This document shows positions 7,510 to 16,900 of a DNA stretch of 33,319 bases, in pieces. Position 1 is the stretch's first letter, and every line of letters begins with the position of its first letter. The notes below the pieces were generated by a model. It was not told the DNA's origin and did no database searches. It saw only the letters and a list, made by a program, of their open reading frames with translations. The translations under genes and the position numbers were made by a program. The stretch lies in assembly GCA_937873655.1 (NCBI GenBank), contig CALMYQ010000001.1:1-33319 (forward strand). The letters are read 5' to 3'. The stretch is from an uncultured Lewinella sp. (lineage in GTDB: Bacteria > Bacteroidota > Bacteroidia > Chitinophagales > Saprospiraceae).

Positions 7510-9075
7510 ATGAAACACCTTGCCGTATTGTTCGTTCTGCTGTTTTCTTTCTGTACAGCTATTTCCCAGGACCTGCACGTGTATTACAATGCGTTTACTG
7601 ATTCCCTTTATTACAAGGTAAACGGAAAAACCATTGTCCATCCTTTGATCAGAAAAGGCAGCGACGTCGTGGTCCATATCGAAAATTTCAACAACTACCT
7701 CTATCGCGCCAATATACGAACCGCTACTGGCCCGGGCGCTTTGCCGGCTTCCGGCGGGGGGGTTAAGCTGGGCAATGTCCTTCAGGGCGGCGGTTTTAAT
7801 CTGTCCAAACTGGTCCTCGGTGACGGGGAATCCTCTGGGTTTGGCCTGCCGAAACTCCTGTTCAATGAAGACGGATTCGGATTCGCGGACGATTCTGAAG
7901 CTGCCGGCCACCAAATACTGAAAGAAGAACTGACCAAACTGGAATCTTCTTTCAATCTTACCAAAGCATTTCTAACCGCTCTTGATGCCGAAATGGGCGA
8001 CCTGAACCACAACATCCGGTCAACCCTGGAGACCCAGCAGATCCAATCCTTCGCAGCGGACGAGATCAGGCGGTTGCGCTATAACCCGCGCCTCGAACCC
8101 CGGCAGATCAAGCAGCTTTCCCAGGAATATATGGACCATATCTTCGGCGAGAAGAACCCGGAAAAGCTCACCTTGAGCAAGGTCATCCAAAAAGCAGACG
8201 CCAACGGCGAGGTCACCCGGATGAAGCAGGACTATATGAACAAGCTGGGCAGCTATTCCTCCCGGGTCGATGCCATGAAATTGACCCGTGAACTGTTGCA
8301 GGACCCCAAATACAATGTGCTTGACGCCAACCTGGATCAGTTCAGGGTTGCCGCTCAATCCTATATCTCAATTGCCGATAACAACCTGAAGACCTATTCA
8401 CAGAATTCCGCCAGCCTCGACACGGTATTATCCGAAGTCAGAAACCTGGACATGAATTCGCTGATACAACTCAGGACAGACTACCTGGTAATGTCAAAAA
8501 ATGATTTCACGCAGGTTTCCAGGCACAAAGTCCAGAGCGACGACCTCAATCTTTACATCACCCTGACGCCCGTCGACTCGGTAAACGTACCGGAAGCCGC
8601 CACCCGGCGGCTGGATCCCATCTCGCTCAAGGTCTACGGAGGCCTGCAGATCAAGGGCGCATTGGGCCTGAGCTTCGGCGGTTTTTTCAAACAACCGCAG
8701 GAGTATTCCGTTCGCGACAGCATCATCCGGAGCTCATCCAGGGATGCGTTCACCCCCTTCCTTACCTCTTATGTCAATTTTTACCGCCAGGGGCGGGGCG
8801 CTGCCTCTTTCGGCGGCGCCTTCGGGATCGGTCTCCCGATCGGCGGGCAGAACGGCCTGGAGGCTATCACGTTTTTCCTGGGGCCCAGCCTGGTGTTGGG
8901 CAGAAAACAGGGGGTGGTGCTCAACGCCGGCTTGTTGGGGGGTAAGGCCGAAACATTATCCGGCGGTTACGCGGTCGGCGACCGGTTTGATGCCGACCCG
9001 GGGTTGTTAAAAACCAAATCCGTTTACCGGCTGGGGTATTTCTTTGGGATTGCGTTTAATTTGTTGGGACAGTAG
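7510..9075 (+). CDS. Exported protein of unknown function with possible C-terminal beta-barrel
   Basis: A 521-residue protein with signal peptide 1-20 (ends AISQ). Residues 21-75 are beta-rich. A Gly/Ser-rich segment follows at about 75-130. A long helical, probably coiled-coil region spans about 135-335 (ILKEELTKLESSFNLTKAFLTALDAEM, ALTRELLQ-type heptads). The C-terminal 175 residues (from LKVYGGLQIKGALGLSFGGFF) alternate aromatic and glycine residues as in outer-membrane barrels and end in FGIAFNLLGQ. It is divergent from the metallopeptidase operon, sharing a 101-nt intergenic region. I do not recognise the family. A surface-anchored partner of the operon products is possible but unproven. 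Confidence 0.82.
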   Translation: MKHLAVLFVLLFSFCTAISQDLHVYYNAFTDSLYYKVNGKTIVHPLIRKGSDVVVHIENFNNYLYRANIRTATGPGALPASGGGVKLGNVLQGGGFNLSKLVLGDGESSGFGLPKLLFNEDGFGFADDSEAAGHQILKEELTKLESSFNLTKAFLTALDAEMGDLNHNIRSTLETQQIQSFAADEIRRLRYNPRLEPRQIKQLSQEYMDHIFGEKNPEKLTLSKVIQKADANGEVTRMKQDYMNKLGSYSSRVDAMKLTRELLQDPKYNVLDANLDQFRVAAQSYISIADNNLKTYSQNSASLDTVLSEVRNLDMNSLIQLRTDYLVMSKNDFTQVSRHKVQSDDLNLYITLTPVDSVNVPEAATRRLDPISLKVYGGLQIKGALGLSFGGFFKQPQEYSVRDSIIRSSSRDAFTPFLTSYVNFYRQGRGAASFGGAFGIGLPIGGQNGLEAITFFLGPSLVLGRKQGVVLNAGLLGGKAETLSGGYAVGDRFDADPGLLKTKSVYRLGYFFGIAFNLLGQ

Positions 9076-9122
9076 CGACGCATGATCATGCGTCGGTACT
9101 AGCGACGCATGATCATGCGCCG
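9076..9122. terminator. Two tandem palindromes between convergent genes
   Basis: CGACGCATGATCATGCGTCG at 9076-9095 is a perfect 20-nt palindrome. It is repeated at 9103-9122 with one change that breaks a single pair. The pair immediately follows the stop of the 7510 gene and precedes, by 4 nt, the stop of the convergent 9127 gene. A bidirectional transcript end is likely, although T-tracts are weak. GACGCATGATCATGCGTC-type units are also widespread intergenic repeats in this phylum (recollection). Confidence 0.6.
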
Positions 9123-9126
9123 GTGT

Positions 9127-9594
9127 TCATTTTTCCACCCACGTCAACACAGCGGCGTTTCCTTCGGATGCGACTACTTTCCCTTCTCCGGCCAGGACGA
9201 GGTTTTCGATCCCGCCGTCGGTCGTATTTTTCATCAGGCCGCCGATCCTGATCACGCCTTGATTGGTCACTGTTCCGATCAAGGACAGGCCGGTCCCACC
9301 CTGGCGTTCCGGGACAACAGTCATCACCCCTTCGGGCAGAACCTCCAACCGCGCGCCGCCTTCGATTTCCAGGCCGGCTATCTCCGGCAAAACGGACCGG
9401 ATCACCGGATAAACCTCATGGCCAACATGGGCGATCAGCACATAATCATTTGCTCCCGGGACCTTTTTATCCAGCCAGTTGCGGGCTTCCATCCAGTCGG
9501 TTTCCCGGCCCGGCGCGCCGCCGATCCATACGGACTGGCCGGTTACAGATAAACAGCAAATGGCGAATACAAGGACAACGAGCATCTTTTTCAT
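9127..9594 (-). CDS. Small exported beta-rich protein
   Basis: I place the start at the internal Met (9594, MKKMLVVLVFAICCLSVTGQ), because it gives a compact 20-residue signal peptide. The longer frame from 9615 adds seven polar residues. The mature protein has about 135 residues and begins WIGGAPGRETDW.EARNWLDKKVP, a pattern common at the start of beta-helical, polysaccharide-related secreted proteins of Bacteroidota. Repeated short hydrophobic strands follow (LEIEGGARLEVLP, LIGTVTNQGVIRIGG). It has no C-terminal T9SS domain and is far shorter than the usual beta-helix enzymes, so it may be a stand-alone fragment or small binding protein. Function unknown. Confidence 0.75.
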   Translation of the reverse strand: MKKMLVVLVFAICCLSVTGQSVWIGGAPGRETDWMEARNWLDKKVPGANDYVLIAHVGHEVYPVIRSVLPEIAGLEIEGGARLEVLPEGVMTVVPERQGGTGLSLIGTVTNQGVIRIGGLMKNTTDGGIENLVLAGEGKVVASEGNAAVLTWVEK

Positions 9595-9968
9595 GGCTTG
9601 GTGTTTTGCTTTCAAAGGGTCTATTTGGAACCATTTGAAAAGGTTACCCCTGCCGCGAAGCTTTTGTGATTCACGTATGCATCATTTCCCCTGTCCGTTC
9701 AAAAAATCGAAAGCCTGGCCTAAGATGTCCTTTGCCAGTACATCCAGTTGGCCGACTTTAATAGAATCTATTCACATGCCCAGAACAGACCCTATCCGAA
9801 TTCTTTTTCGGATGAAGCAGGTATTTTGAAACCATAAGATACTTCCAAAATGCCAAACCCTTCGGACCTGGCTTGTATTTTTACCACAACTTGTCCCGCA
9901 AGGCGGGATCAGGCATATAAGTTCACACGAGTTTTTATTGCAATTGCGCCGTAGCTCAACCGTCCGGC
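9595..9968. other. 374-nt intergenic region without a gene
   Basis: No open frame here looks like a protein. It holds a 53-nt segment (9775-9827) related to 13779-13830, the shared 16-mer ACCACAACTTGTCCCG (9883-9898), and a small hairpin TCCCGC-aag-GCGGGA (9894-9908). Confidence 0.6.
9775..9827. repeat. Degenerate 50-nt repeat, copy 1 (pair at 13779)
   Basis: Begins CATGCCCAGAACAG and contains an ATCCGAA...TTCGGAT stem followed by GATGAAGC. It aligns without gaps to 13779-13830, with about 34 of 43 positions identical by eye. Both copies lie upstream of minus-strand genes for exported proteins. Confidence 0.5.
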
Positions 9969-12900
9969 TCACAACTTCCCGGAGACTTTTTCCACAATCG
10001 CCTCTACCAGTCCCTTCATATCCGTTTTTTTGCCGGACACCCGGAATTCCCCCAGGTCGTCTTTCCCTTTGAACAACCGGCCCTGCACCGCCACCTCATC
10101 GCCGCTGACCTTGTAGCGCCCCTTGATGGAATAGGCATTTTCATACTCCTTCACATCCACGTAGATCAACTCGGCCTGCGTACCGCGCGCAGTGATGGTC
10201 CGGAAATAATCCGCCAGGGCATCGGTCAGGCCGATCACATCGTCGAACTTGTCTTCGTCCTGGAAGTTGTTCCGGATAAAAACCGGTTTAGGTTGGGCCA
10301 GCGGGATCTTCACCCGGTCATTGACAATACCGATGTCAAAACTGCCCCCGCCTGCCGGAAAGGCCAGAACAGGCGCCTGAACCTGCCGGATATTTTTGGC
10401 CAGCACGGGCACCTCATCCCTTGCGTACTGGAACAGCGTCATCACGTCCACCCGCTTGTCGGCCGTCAGGGCCAGGCCGCTCATACCCTGCAACAGGCTG
10501 TAGGTGAGCAGGCCCTGGCCGTACTGGCTGGCCTCAAAGCTCACTTTATCGCCGGCGGCGCCGGTGAGGATGAACATGCCTGTGCGGTCTTTCATCCGGT
10601 CGAGTGCGCGGATCTGCGAAGAATTCAGCTCGCGAGCGCCGATATTTGCCAGGGCTTCCACGGCTTTGCCCGAGTTGCAGGCATCCAGGATCATAACCTG
10701 TTTCTGGGCCGGTATGGCCGTCAGCCACCGGGTCAGGTCTTCGGAGGAAACGGTATAGTTATTCCTGACCTCATCGTCCTTCAGATCGGCGCTGGCGATG
10801 TCCTTGGTCAGGTAGTAGAACTGGCTCTTTTCCGCGCTGCCGTAGGTGAGGCCGTGCCCCGAAAAATAAACGACCAGGATATCCGTGGGTTTGGCCTGTG
10901 CGGCGAAGGCGCTGAACGCATCGGCGATGTTCTTTCTGGAGGAAATACCGGCTGGCGTTTTCGCATCGGTGGTGAGCAGGCGCACATGGACGCGGTTTTC
11001 GAACAGGGCTTTCCCCGCATCGCCGATCGCCTGCGCCATCTGGGTTGCGTCGTGGTCGGGAAAGCGCAGATCGAGCAGGTCGCCGCTGTAATCCGAGGTG
11101 CCGACCAGGATGGCGAACAGTTCCGGCCTGGGTGAATTCAGCGGTTGCAGGTTGGTGTTGGTGTCGTTGCCCCTGCCGGTTGAAAATGCCGGCGTAAAAC
11201 CAATTTCGTACGCCGGGCTTTTAAGCCAGCCCGCACTGTTGTAAGCCCGGAGCGCCAGCGTATTGACGCCCGGCAGGTAGTATTTATCGTAAGCCTTGAG
11301 GTCGAGGTCCAGCGCAGTGTTGCCGTCCGGATTGATGTTTTCGACCACCTCTTTCCCATTGATAAAAAAGCTGAGTTTGCCCATGCCGCCTGCGCGCCGT
11401 GTCAACCGGATGTTGAGTTGATCCGCCTGAACAACGGCTTCGATCGCGGGGTAGAGCGCAACGTCCGCCAGTGCCGACACATCCCGCAACGATTCGCCGT
11501 TCACAATTTTTTGCAACAAACCGGGCTCATAGTACCGTTCCTTGAGCTGTTCAAGTTCGACTACCTCCACCCCAACGACGTAGTGCATCAGGTTCATGGC
11601 GCCTGGAGATGCGTCGAATAGCCCCGAGGGCGTGGTGACCACCCAATCCGAAGAATCGATGGCAACCAGGGTAGCCAGTTCTTCACCGGTTGATGTCCGC
11701 CAGAGTTTAACCTTGTTGTCCCAGCCCCCTGAAACAAAAAACTGCCCATCGGGGGAGAACGCGATCGCATCGGCCTCGTGCTCAGCCGAGGTGTGCAGCA
11801 ATTTGCCCGTTTGCCGGTCCCATGTTCTCAGGGTCTTATCGGCGCCGGCGGTCAGGATCAGTTTTCCATCCGGAGAAAAGGCCACTTTCCAGATCTGATC
11901 GGTATGTCCTTCCAGCGTATGAACGAGCTTTCCGTCGCGATCCCAGAGGTTGGCGGTTTTCCCCCAGCCTCCGGCCAGTATTTGCTGGCCGTCAGGAGAA
12001 AATACGGCGTCAGTTATTCTTAATCCATCGCCCGGGAGCGTCTTCAGGATGGTCCGGGTCTTCAGATCCCAAAGCAGGACATTTCCATGCCAATCGCCGG
12101 ACAAAAGGGTCTTGCCGCCGTCATTCGGGGAAAAATCCACTGCTGAAATCCCCCCCAGCGCCATAAAATCCGCCGGCCCCAATTCCCGCTGCATCTGGTC
12201 TGCCTGATCCGAAGGCGGTGCGGATTCTTTAGGTTTTTCCAGCTTATACAAAAGGGTTCCCTTCGCGCGGTCCCAGATCTCAATATCATCATTTTCGGTT
12301 CCGAAAGCCAGGTATTTTCCACCCGATGGATCATCCGGCCCGGGCGGGGAAATGGCCATCGAAAGTGAAACGCCATTGGCGAGTTGCGGCTCAAAAACCT
12401 CAACCGGATTTCCTGTGGCATAATCCCGTCTTGCAGCCCAATAATTCAGCCGACCCGTGATCAGACCCGGATTGGCTTCATTCCCGGTAAAGAAAAATCC
12501 GGCGACCGGCTGAAACAAATGGCCCAGATAATCCGGCGTTTCGGCAAAGGTCTGCATGGAAGCCCCGGCGAGGTTCCATCGCTTGCAATGACCGATATCC
12601 GTTCCCACCAGCAGACTTTTTCCGGCATCAACCGTTGAAAAAGCCAAAGCGGATATGCTTTCGGAATGGCTGCCGAAGGCCTGAACGGCATCTCCGCTCA
12701 ACGTAACAATGCGGGCTTCGCCGCCGGCCAGCAGAAGATATTTGCCTGAAGCGGGTTCGCCGGGTCCGGGCGGGATAAACCTGGCGCTGAACAATCCGCG
12801 GTCCGTCTGAAAATCATGGATCATTTCTCCCGAATTGCGATCTCTGATCTGGATAGCGCCCCATTCGCTTCCGGTGAGGACCAGTTTTCCATCGGGCGAA

Positions 12901-13712
12901 AAAGCGACTGTTACGATGAAATCGCCAGTACCCTTAAAAGACCTGATTTCCGCCCCGGAATCCCGATCCCACAATTTGGCGGCGCCGTCCAGGCTGCCCG
13001 TCAGTATTTGTTTCCCCCCGTCATCCGGCGAGAAAGCGACGGAAGTTACCCGGTCATTATGGGGTTGAAAAGTCCGGATTTCTCTTCCAGTCGCCCGATC
13101 CCATAACTTCGCGGTTCCCTGACCTTGCTCGATCATTTTCGGGGCCCCCATGACAGATGCAGCATCGGGATTGGGGACGTTCCTTCCATCCCAGCTTCCG
13201 GTCAGGACAAACCGGCCGTCGGGTGAGAAAGCGACGCTGGTCACTGTACTGGAATGCCCCGTCAGGGTTTGGACGACTTTGCCGGTACGCCCGTTCCAGA
13301 TGCCGGCGGTGCTGTCGCCGGTTCCGGCCGCCAGCCACTCGCCGTCGGGAGAAAAGGCGATTGAGTTGATGGCCCCGGCCTCTTCGCAGGATTGGATTTC
13401 CTTTCCGTAAAGGTCCCATAATTTCACGCTCTGGTTTTGGGCGCCGGTGGCGATGAACTGGCCGTCGGGCGAAAAAGCGACGGCGGTTACCTCGGTATCG
13501 CCGACTTTAAAGGTCTGGATCTCCAGTCCGGACCGGCTCCAGAGTTTGGCGGTTCCATCACGGCTACCGGTCAGGATCTGCGTTCCATCCGGTGAAACGG
13601 CTGCTGCGTTGACTCCGGATGTATGCCCGATCGGCACGACCAACCGGGGCGCCTGGGCATGCAGCTGGATCGTCAGGATGAGCGCGGAGATCAGGTATTG
13701 AATAGATCGCAT
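9969..13712 (-). CDS. WD40-repeat caspase-like protease (paralogue A)
   Basis: Start taken at 13712 (MRSIQYLISALILTIQLHAQ, a signal peptide matching that of the paralogue). 13724 is an alternative, and the frame open to 13802 adds an unlikely charged N-terminus. The 1247-residue product has 14 WD40-like blades (about 25-690), several degenerate or with insertions (for example FIPPGPGEPASGKYLL). Then comes the conserved TTPSGLFDASPGAMN linker, an Ig-like segment, and a caspase-fold (peptidase C14) domain starting at ELFAILVGTSDY. The catalytic dyad is H953 in YFSGHG and C1012 in LDACNSG. A C-terminal domain of about 110 residues (ADYFRTITARG, YSIKGRY, GRLFKGK) recalls TolB-N/LpoB-like modules (inference). 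The signal peptide implies export, unusual for a bacterial WD40-caspase. Likely role: propeller-gated proteolysis; substrate unknown. Confidence 0.92.
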   Translation of the reverse strand: MRSIQYLISALILTIQLHAQAPRLVVPIGHTSGVNAAAVSPDGTQILTGSRDGTAKLWSRSGLEIQTFKVGDTEVTAVAFSPDGQFIATGAQNQSVKLWDLYGKEIQSCEEAGAINSIAFSPDGEWLAAGTGDSTAGIWNGRTGKVVQTLTGHSSTVTSVAFSPDGRFVLTGSWDGRNVPNPDAASVMGAPKMIEQGQGTAKLWDRATGREIRTFQPHNDRVTSVAFSPDDGGKQILTGSLDGAAKLWDRDSGAEIRSFKGTGDFIVTVAFSPDGKLVLTGSEWGAIQIRDRNSGEMIHDFQTDRGLFSARFIPPGPGEPASGKYLLLAGGEARIVTLSGDAVQAFGSHSESISALAFSTVDAGKSLLVGTDIGHCKRWNLAGASMQTFAETPDYLGHLFQPVAGFFFTGNEANPGLITGRLNYWAARRDYATGNPVEVFEPQLANGVSLSMAISPPGPDDPSGGKYLAFGTENDDIEIWDRAKGTLLYKLEKPKESAPPSDQADQMQRELGPADFMALGGISAVDFSPNDGGKTLLSGDWHGNVLLWDLKTRTILKTLPGDGLRITDAVFSPDGQQILAGGWGKTANLWDRDGKLVHTLEGHTDQIWKVAFSPDGKLILTAGADKTLRTWDRQTGKLLHTSAEHEADAIAFSPDGQFFVSGGWDNKVKLWRTSTGEELATLVAIDSSDWVVTTPSGLFDASPGAMNLMHYVVGVEVVELEQLKERYYEPGLLQKIVNGESLRDVSALADVALYPAIEAVVQADQLNIRLTRRAGGMGKLSFFINGKEVVENINPDGNTALDLDLKAYDKYYLPGVNTLALRAYNSAGWLKSPAYEIGFTPAFSTGRGNDTNTNLQPLNSPRPELFAILVGTSDYSGDLLDLRFPDHDATQMAQAIGDAGKALFENRVHVRLLTTDAKTPAGISSRKNIADAFSAFAAQAKPTDILVVYFSGHGLTYGSAEKSQFYYLTKDIASADLKDDEVRNNYTVSSEDLTRWLTAIPAQKQVMILDACNSGKAVEALANIGARELNSSQIRALDRMKDRTGMFILTGAAGDKVSFEASQYGQGLLTYSLLQGMSGLALTADKRVDVMTLFQYARDEVPVLAKNIRQVQAPVLAFPAGGGSFDIGIVNDRVKIPLAQPKPVFIRNNFQDEDKFDDVIGLTDALADYFRTITARGTQAELIYVDVKEYENAYSIKGRYKVSGDEVAVQGRLFKGKDDLGEFRVSGKKTDMKGLVEAIVEKVSGKL

Positions 13713-13778
13713 AGTCTGAATCATTAGTTTTTTTATGTCCGCCTTTTCGCAAAACAAACCCGGGTTTACCTTCTGCGC

Positions 13779-13830
13779 ATGCCCAAAATTGAGCCTATTC
13801 AAATTTGTTTTTGGATGAAGCCGGACTTTC
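13779..13830. repeat. Degenerate 50-nt repeat, copy 2 (pair at 9775)
   Basis: Begins CATGCCCAAAATTGAG and continues through TTTTTGGATGAAGCCGG, aligning gap-free with 9775-9827. It lies 67 nt upstream of the chosen start of paralogue A and overlaps the rejected long N-terminal frame. The remaining intergenic sequence (13713-13961) shows no gene. Confidence 0.5.
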
Positions 13831-13961
13831 GGCTCTTCCTATGTGTTCTTATGATTCTGATAGCCTGCCAAGCGGTACGCATGGTGGTAAATAATTAACA
13901 GTGGTTTTGAAAACGGCAGATCATTAAATCTGTCCCTTACGTCCCAGGTTCCATCGGCGGC

Positions 13962-16900
13962 TCACAGCATCCCGGAGACTTTTTCCACGATCGCCTCCAC
14001 CAGCCCCGTCATATCGGCCTTTTTACCCGTTACCTGGAATTCACCCAGGGAGGTCTTTCCCTTGAACAGGCGGCCGCGGACTTCCACGGCATTCCCTTTC
14101 ACCGCATAGCGCCCTTTGATGGAATAGGCGTTCTCGTAATCGTTGACATCCACATAAATAAGCTCGGCCTGTGCCCCGCGGGCGGTGATGGTCCGGAAAT
14201 AATCCGCCAGTGCGCCGGTCAGGCCCAGCACGTCGTCAAAGCTTTCTTCGTCCTGGAACACATTCCGGATAAAGACCGGTTTGGGCTGGGCCAGCGGGAT
14301 CTTCACCCCGCCGTCCACGATGCCGATATCAAAACTGCTGCCGTCTACCGGGAAGGCCAGAATGGGGATCTGCACCTGCCGGATGCTTTTGGCCAGTACA
14401 GGCACTTCATCCCGGGCGTATTGGAACAGGGTCATCACGTCCACCCGCTTGTCGGCGGTCAGCGCCAGGCCGCTCATGCCCTGCAGCAGGCTGTAGGTGA
14501 GCAATCCCTGGCCGTACTGGCTGGCTTCGTAGCTCACCTTGTCGGCGGCAGCGCCCGTGAGGATGTACATGCCGGTGCGGTCTTTCATCCGGTCGAGCGC
14601 CCGGATCTGGGAGGGGTTGAGGTCGCGCGCACCGATGGCGGCCATGGCCTCCACCACCTTGCCGGAGTTGCAGGCATCCAGGATCATGACCTGCTTGAGC
14701 GCCGGGGTCGCGGTCAGCCATTTGGTCAGGTCTTCTGAAGAAACGGTGGCATTTTTCCGGACGTTCGGGTCCGACAGATCGGCCCTGGCGATATCTTTGG
14801 TCAGGTAGTAGAACTGACTTTTTTCCGCCGCACCGTAGGTGATCCCGTGGCCGGAGAAATAGACCAGCAGGATGTCGGCGGGTTTGGCCTGGTCGGCAAA
14901 GGCTTTGAAGGCCTTTTCAATATTGGCCTTGCTGGCGATATCTTCCGGGCTTTTACCGGCGGTTGAGAGTAATTTCACGTGTACGCGGTCTTCAAAAAGG
15001 CGGCTTCCCGCTGCCTGCATCGCCTTGGCGAAAGCCGCGGCATCCAGGTCCGGAAACCGGAGGTCGAGCTGATCCCCGGCATAGTCCGAAGTGCCGATGG
15101 AGATCACATAAAGGTGCGGTTTGGCTTTGCTCAGCGACTGAAGCTGACCGGTATTGCCGGTCGTACCCGTACCCTTTCCGGCCGCAACCGGATCATAAGG
15201 CAATTCATAGGCAGGGCTTTTCAGCCACTCGTCCTTGTTGTAAGCCCGCAAGCCGACCGTGTTGGATTCGACCACACAATATTTTTCGTAGGGTTTCAGG
15301 TCAATGGTGATCTCTGTTTTGCGGTCGGGGTTGGCGTCCGCTTCCACCTCTTTGCCGTTGACGAACAGGCTGAGCTTGCCCAGGCCACCGCCTTGTTCCG
15401 TCAATCTGACTGTGAGCTTGTCTTCTTTGATCTCCGCTTCGATCTTTGGATACAGCGCCACATTATCCAGGGCAGCTACATCCCTGACCTCCACTTTGCT
15501 GATGCCGAGCAGGCGGGCCAGGAGACCGGGTTCGTAGTATCGTTCCTTCAACTGGTCCAGTTCGACCGGTTCGAGGCCCACCACGAAATACATCAGGTTC
15601 ATTGCGCCGGGGGAGGCATCGAACAGACCGGAGGGTGTGGTTACCACCCAGTCGTCCGTGCCGACCGAAACCAGGGTAGCGACTTCCTGCCCTGTACCGG
15701 CATCCCAGACCTTGATCGTATGATCGAAGCTGGCGGAAAGGATGAATTTGCCGTCCGGAGAAAAGGCGACCGAGGAAATGGTATTGTTATGGCCGCGAAG
15801 GTTATGGATCTCTTTACCCTGCAGATCCCACAAGCGCACGGTATTGTCCCAGCTTCCGGTCACTACCCGCCGGCCGTCCGGGGAAAAGGCTGCACAGGAA
15901 ACCACGTCGTCCGTATGCCCTTTGAATACCGTCAGTTCACGGCCTTGCAGATCCCAGAGTCTGGCGGTTTTGTCGCTGCCGGCAGAAAGGATGCGGCTGC
16001 CGTCGGGAGAAAACACCAATTCCCGGATCATTGCGGTATGCCCGTTGAATCGCTGGATTACCTGCCCGGAAAGGTCCATCAGATTAAAGGAATAGCCCTC
16101 TCCCGTAGTGAGCAGGTGATTGCCGTCGGGGGAAAACACCGGATTGAAGACGTAATCTTTAAATACCAATGAATTCAATTCCCGGCCTTCCAGGTCCCAA
16201 AATTGGAGGGTTTTCTGACCGAGGGTCAGGACCTGTTGACCGTCGGGTGAAAAAATAGCCGAACCGAACCCGAACCTGGGCTGAGGCAAGGAGCGGGTTT
16301 CCTGCCCCTGCAGGTTCCACAGGCGGACAGACCCATCTGCACTGCTGGTCAGCACCCGTTGACCGTCCGCTGAAAACTCAGCCCGGCCTACCCAATTCGT
16401 ATGTCCCTTGAAGGCGAGTACGGACCGGTTTTCCACGCTCCATAGCTTTGCCAGGTGATCATACCCGGCCGATAAGATCTGTTGGCCGTCGGGGGAAAAG
16501 TAAGCGGAGGAGACCTCTCCCGTATGGCCCTGAAAGGAGCGAACCTCGCGACCCTGGTCATCCCATAATCTGGCGGACCGGTCGGCGCTGCCCGTCAATA
16601 AAAATTTTCCGTCGGGGGAATAAGCTAATGCGTTCAACCTATCGGAATGGCATTTCATCGATCGGAGCTCATTCCCTTGCAGGTCCCATATCTTTACCAC
16701 TCCGTTTCTGCCGCCGGCTGCCAGTTGTTGGCCATCGGGAGAAAAAACAACAGCGCTCACCCGGAAAAGGTGGTCGCCGACGCCAAAGGTGCGGACCAGT
16801 TCCCCGGACAGGTTCCACATCCGAACCGTGTCGCTGACGGCCGTCAGGATATGTTCTCCGTCAGGTGAGAAAGCGACACTACCCAGTTCGAAGGTCTCTT

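Noticed and set aside
9772..9972. 66-codon minus-strand frame in the intergenic region
   Set aside because: No recognisable domain or start context, and it covers the repeat segment and hairpin.
13713..13802. Longer N-terminus for caspase A (start 13802)
   Set aside because: It would put 30 charged residues ahead of a signal peptide and overlaps a degenerate intergenic repeat; the paralogue begins directly at its signal peptide.
14979..16172. 397-codon plus-strand frame opposite caspase B
   Set aside because: Mirror of WD40 repeats, explained by the repeated codons on the other strand.
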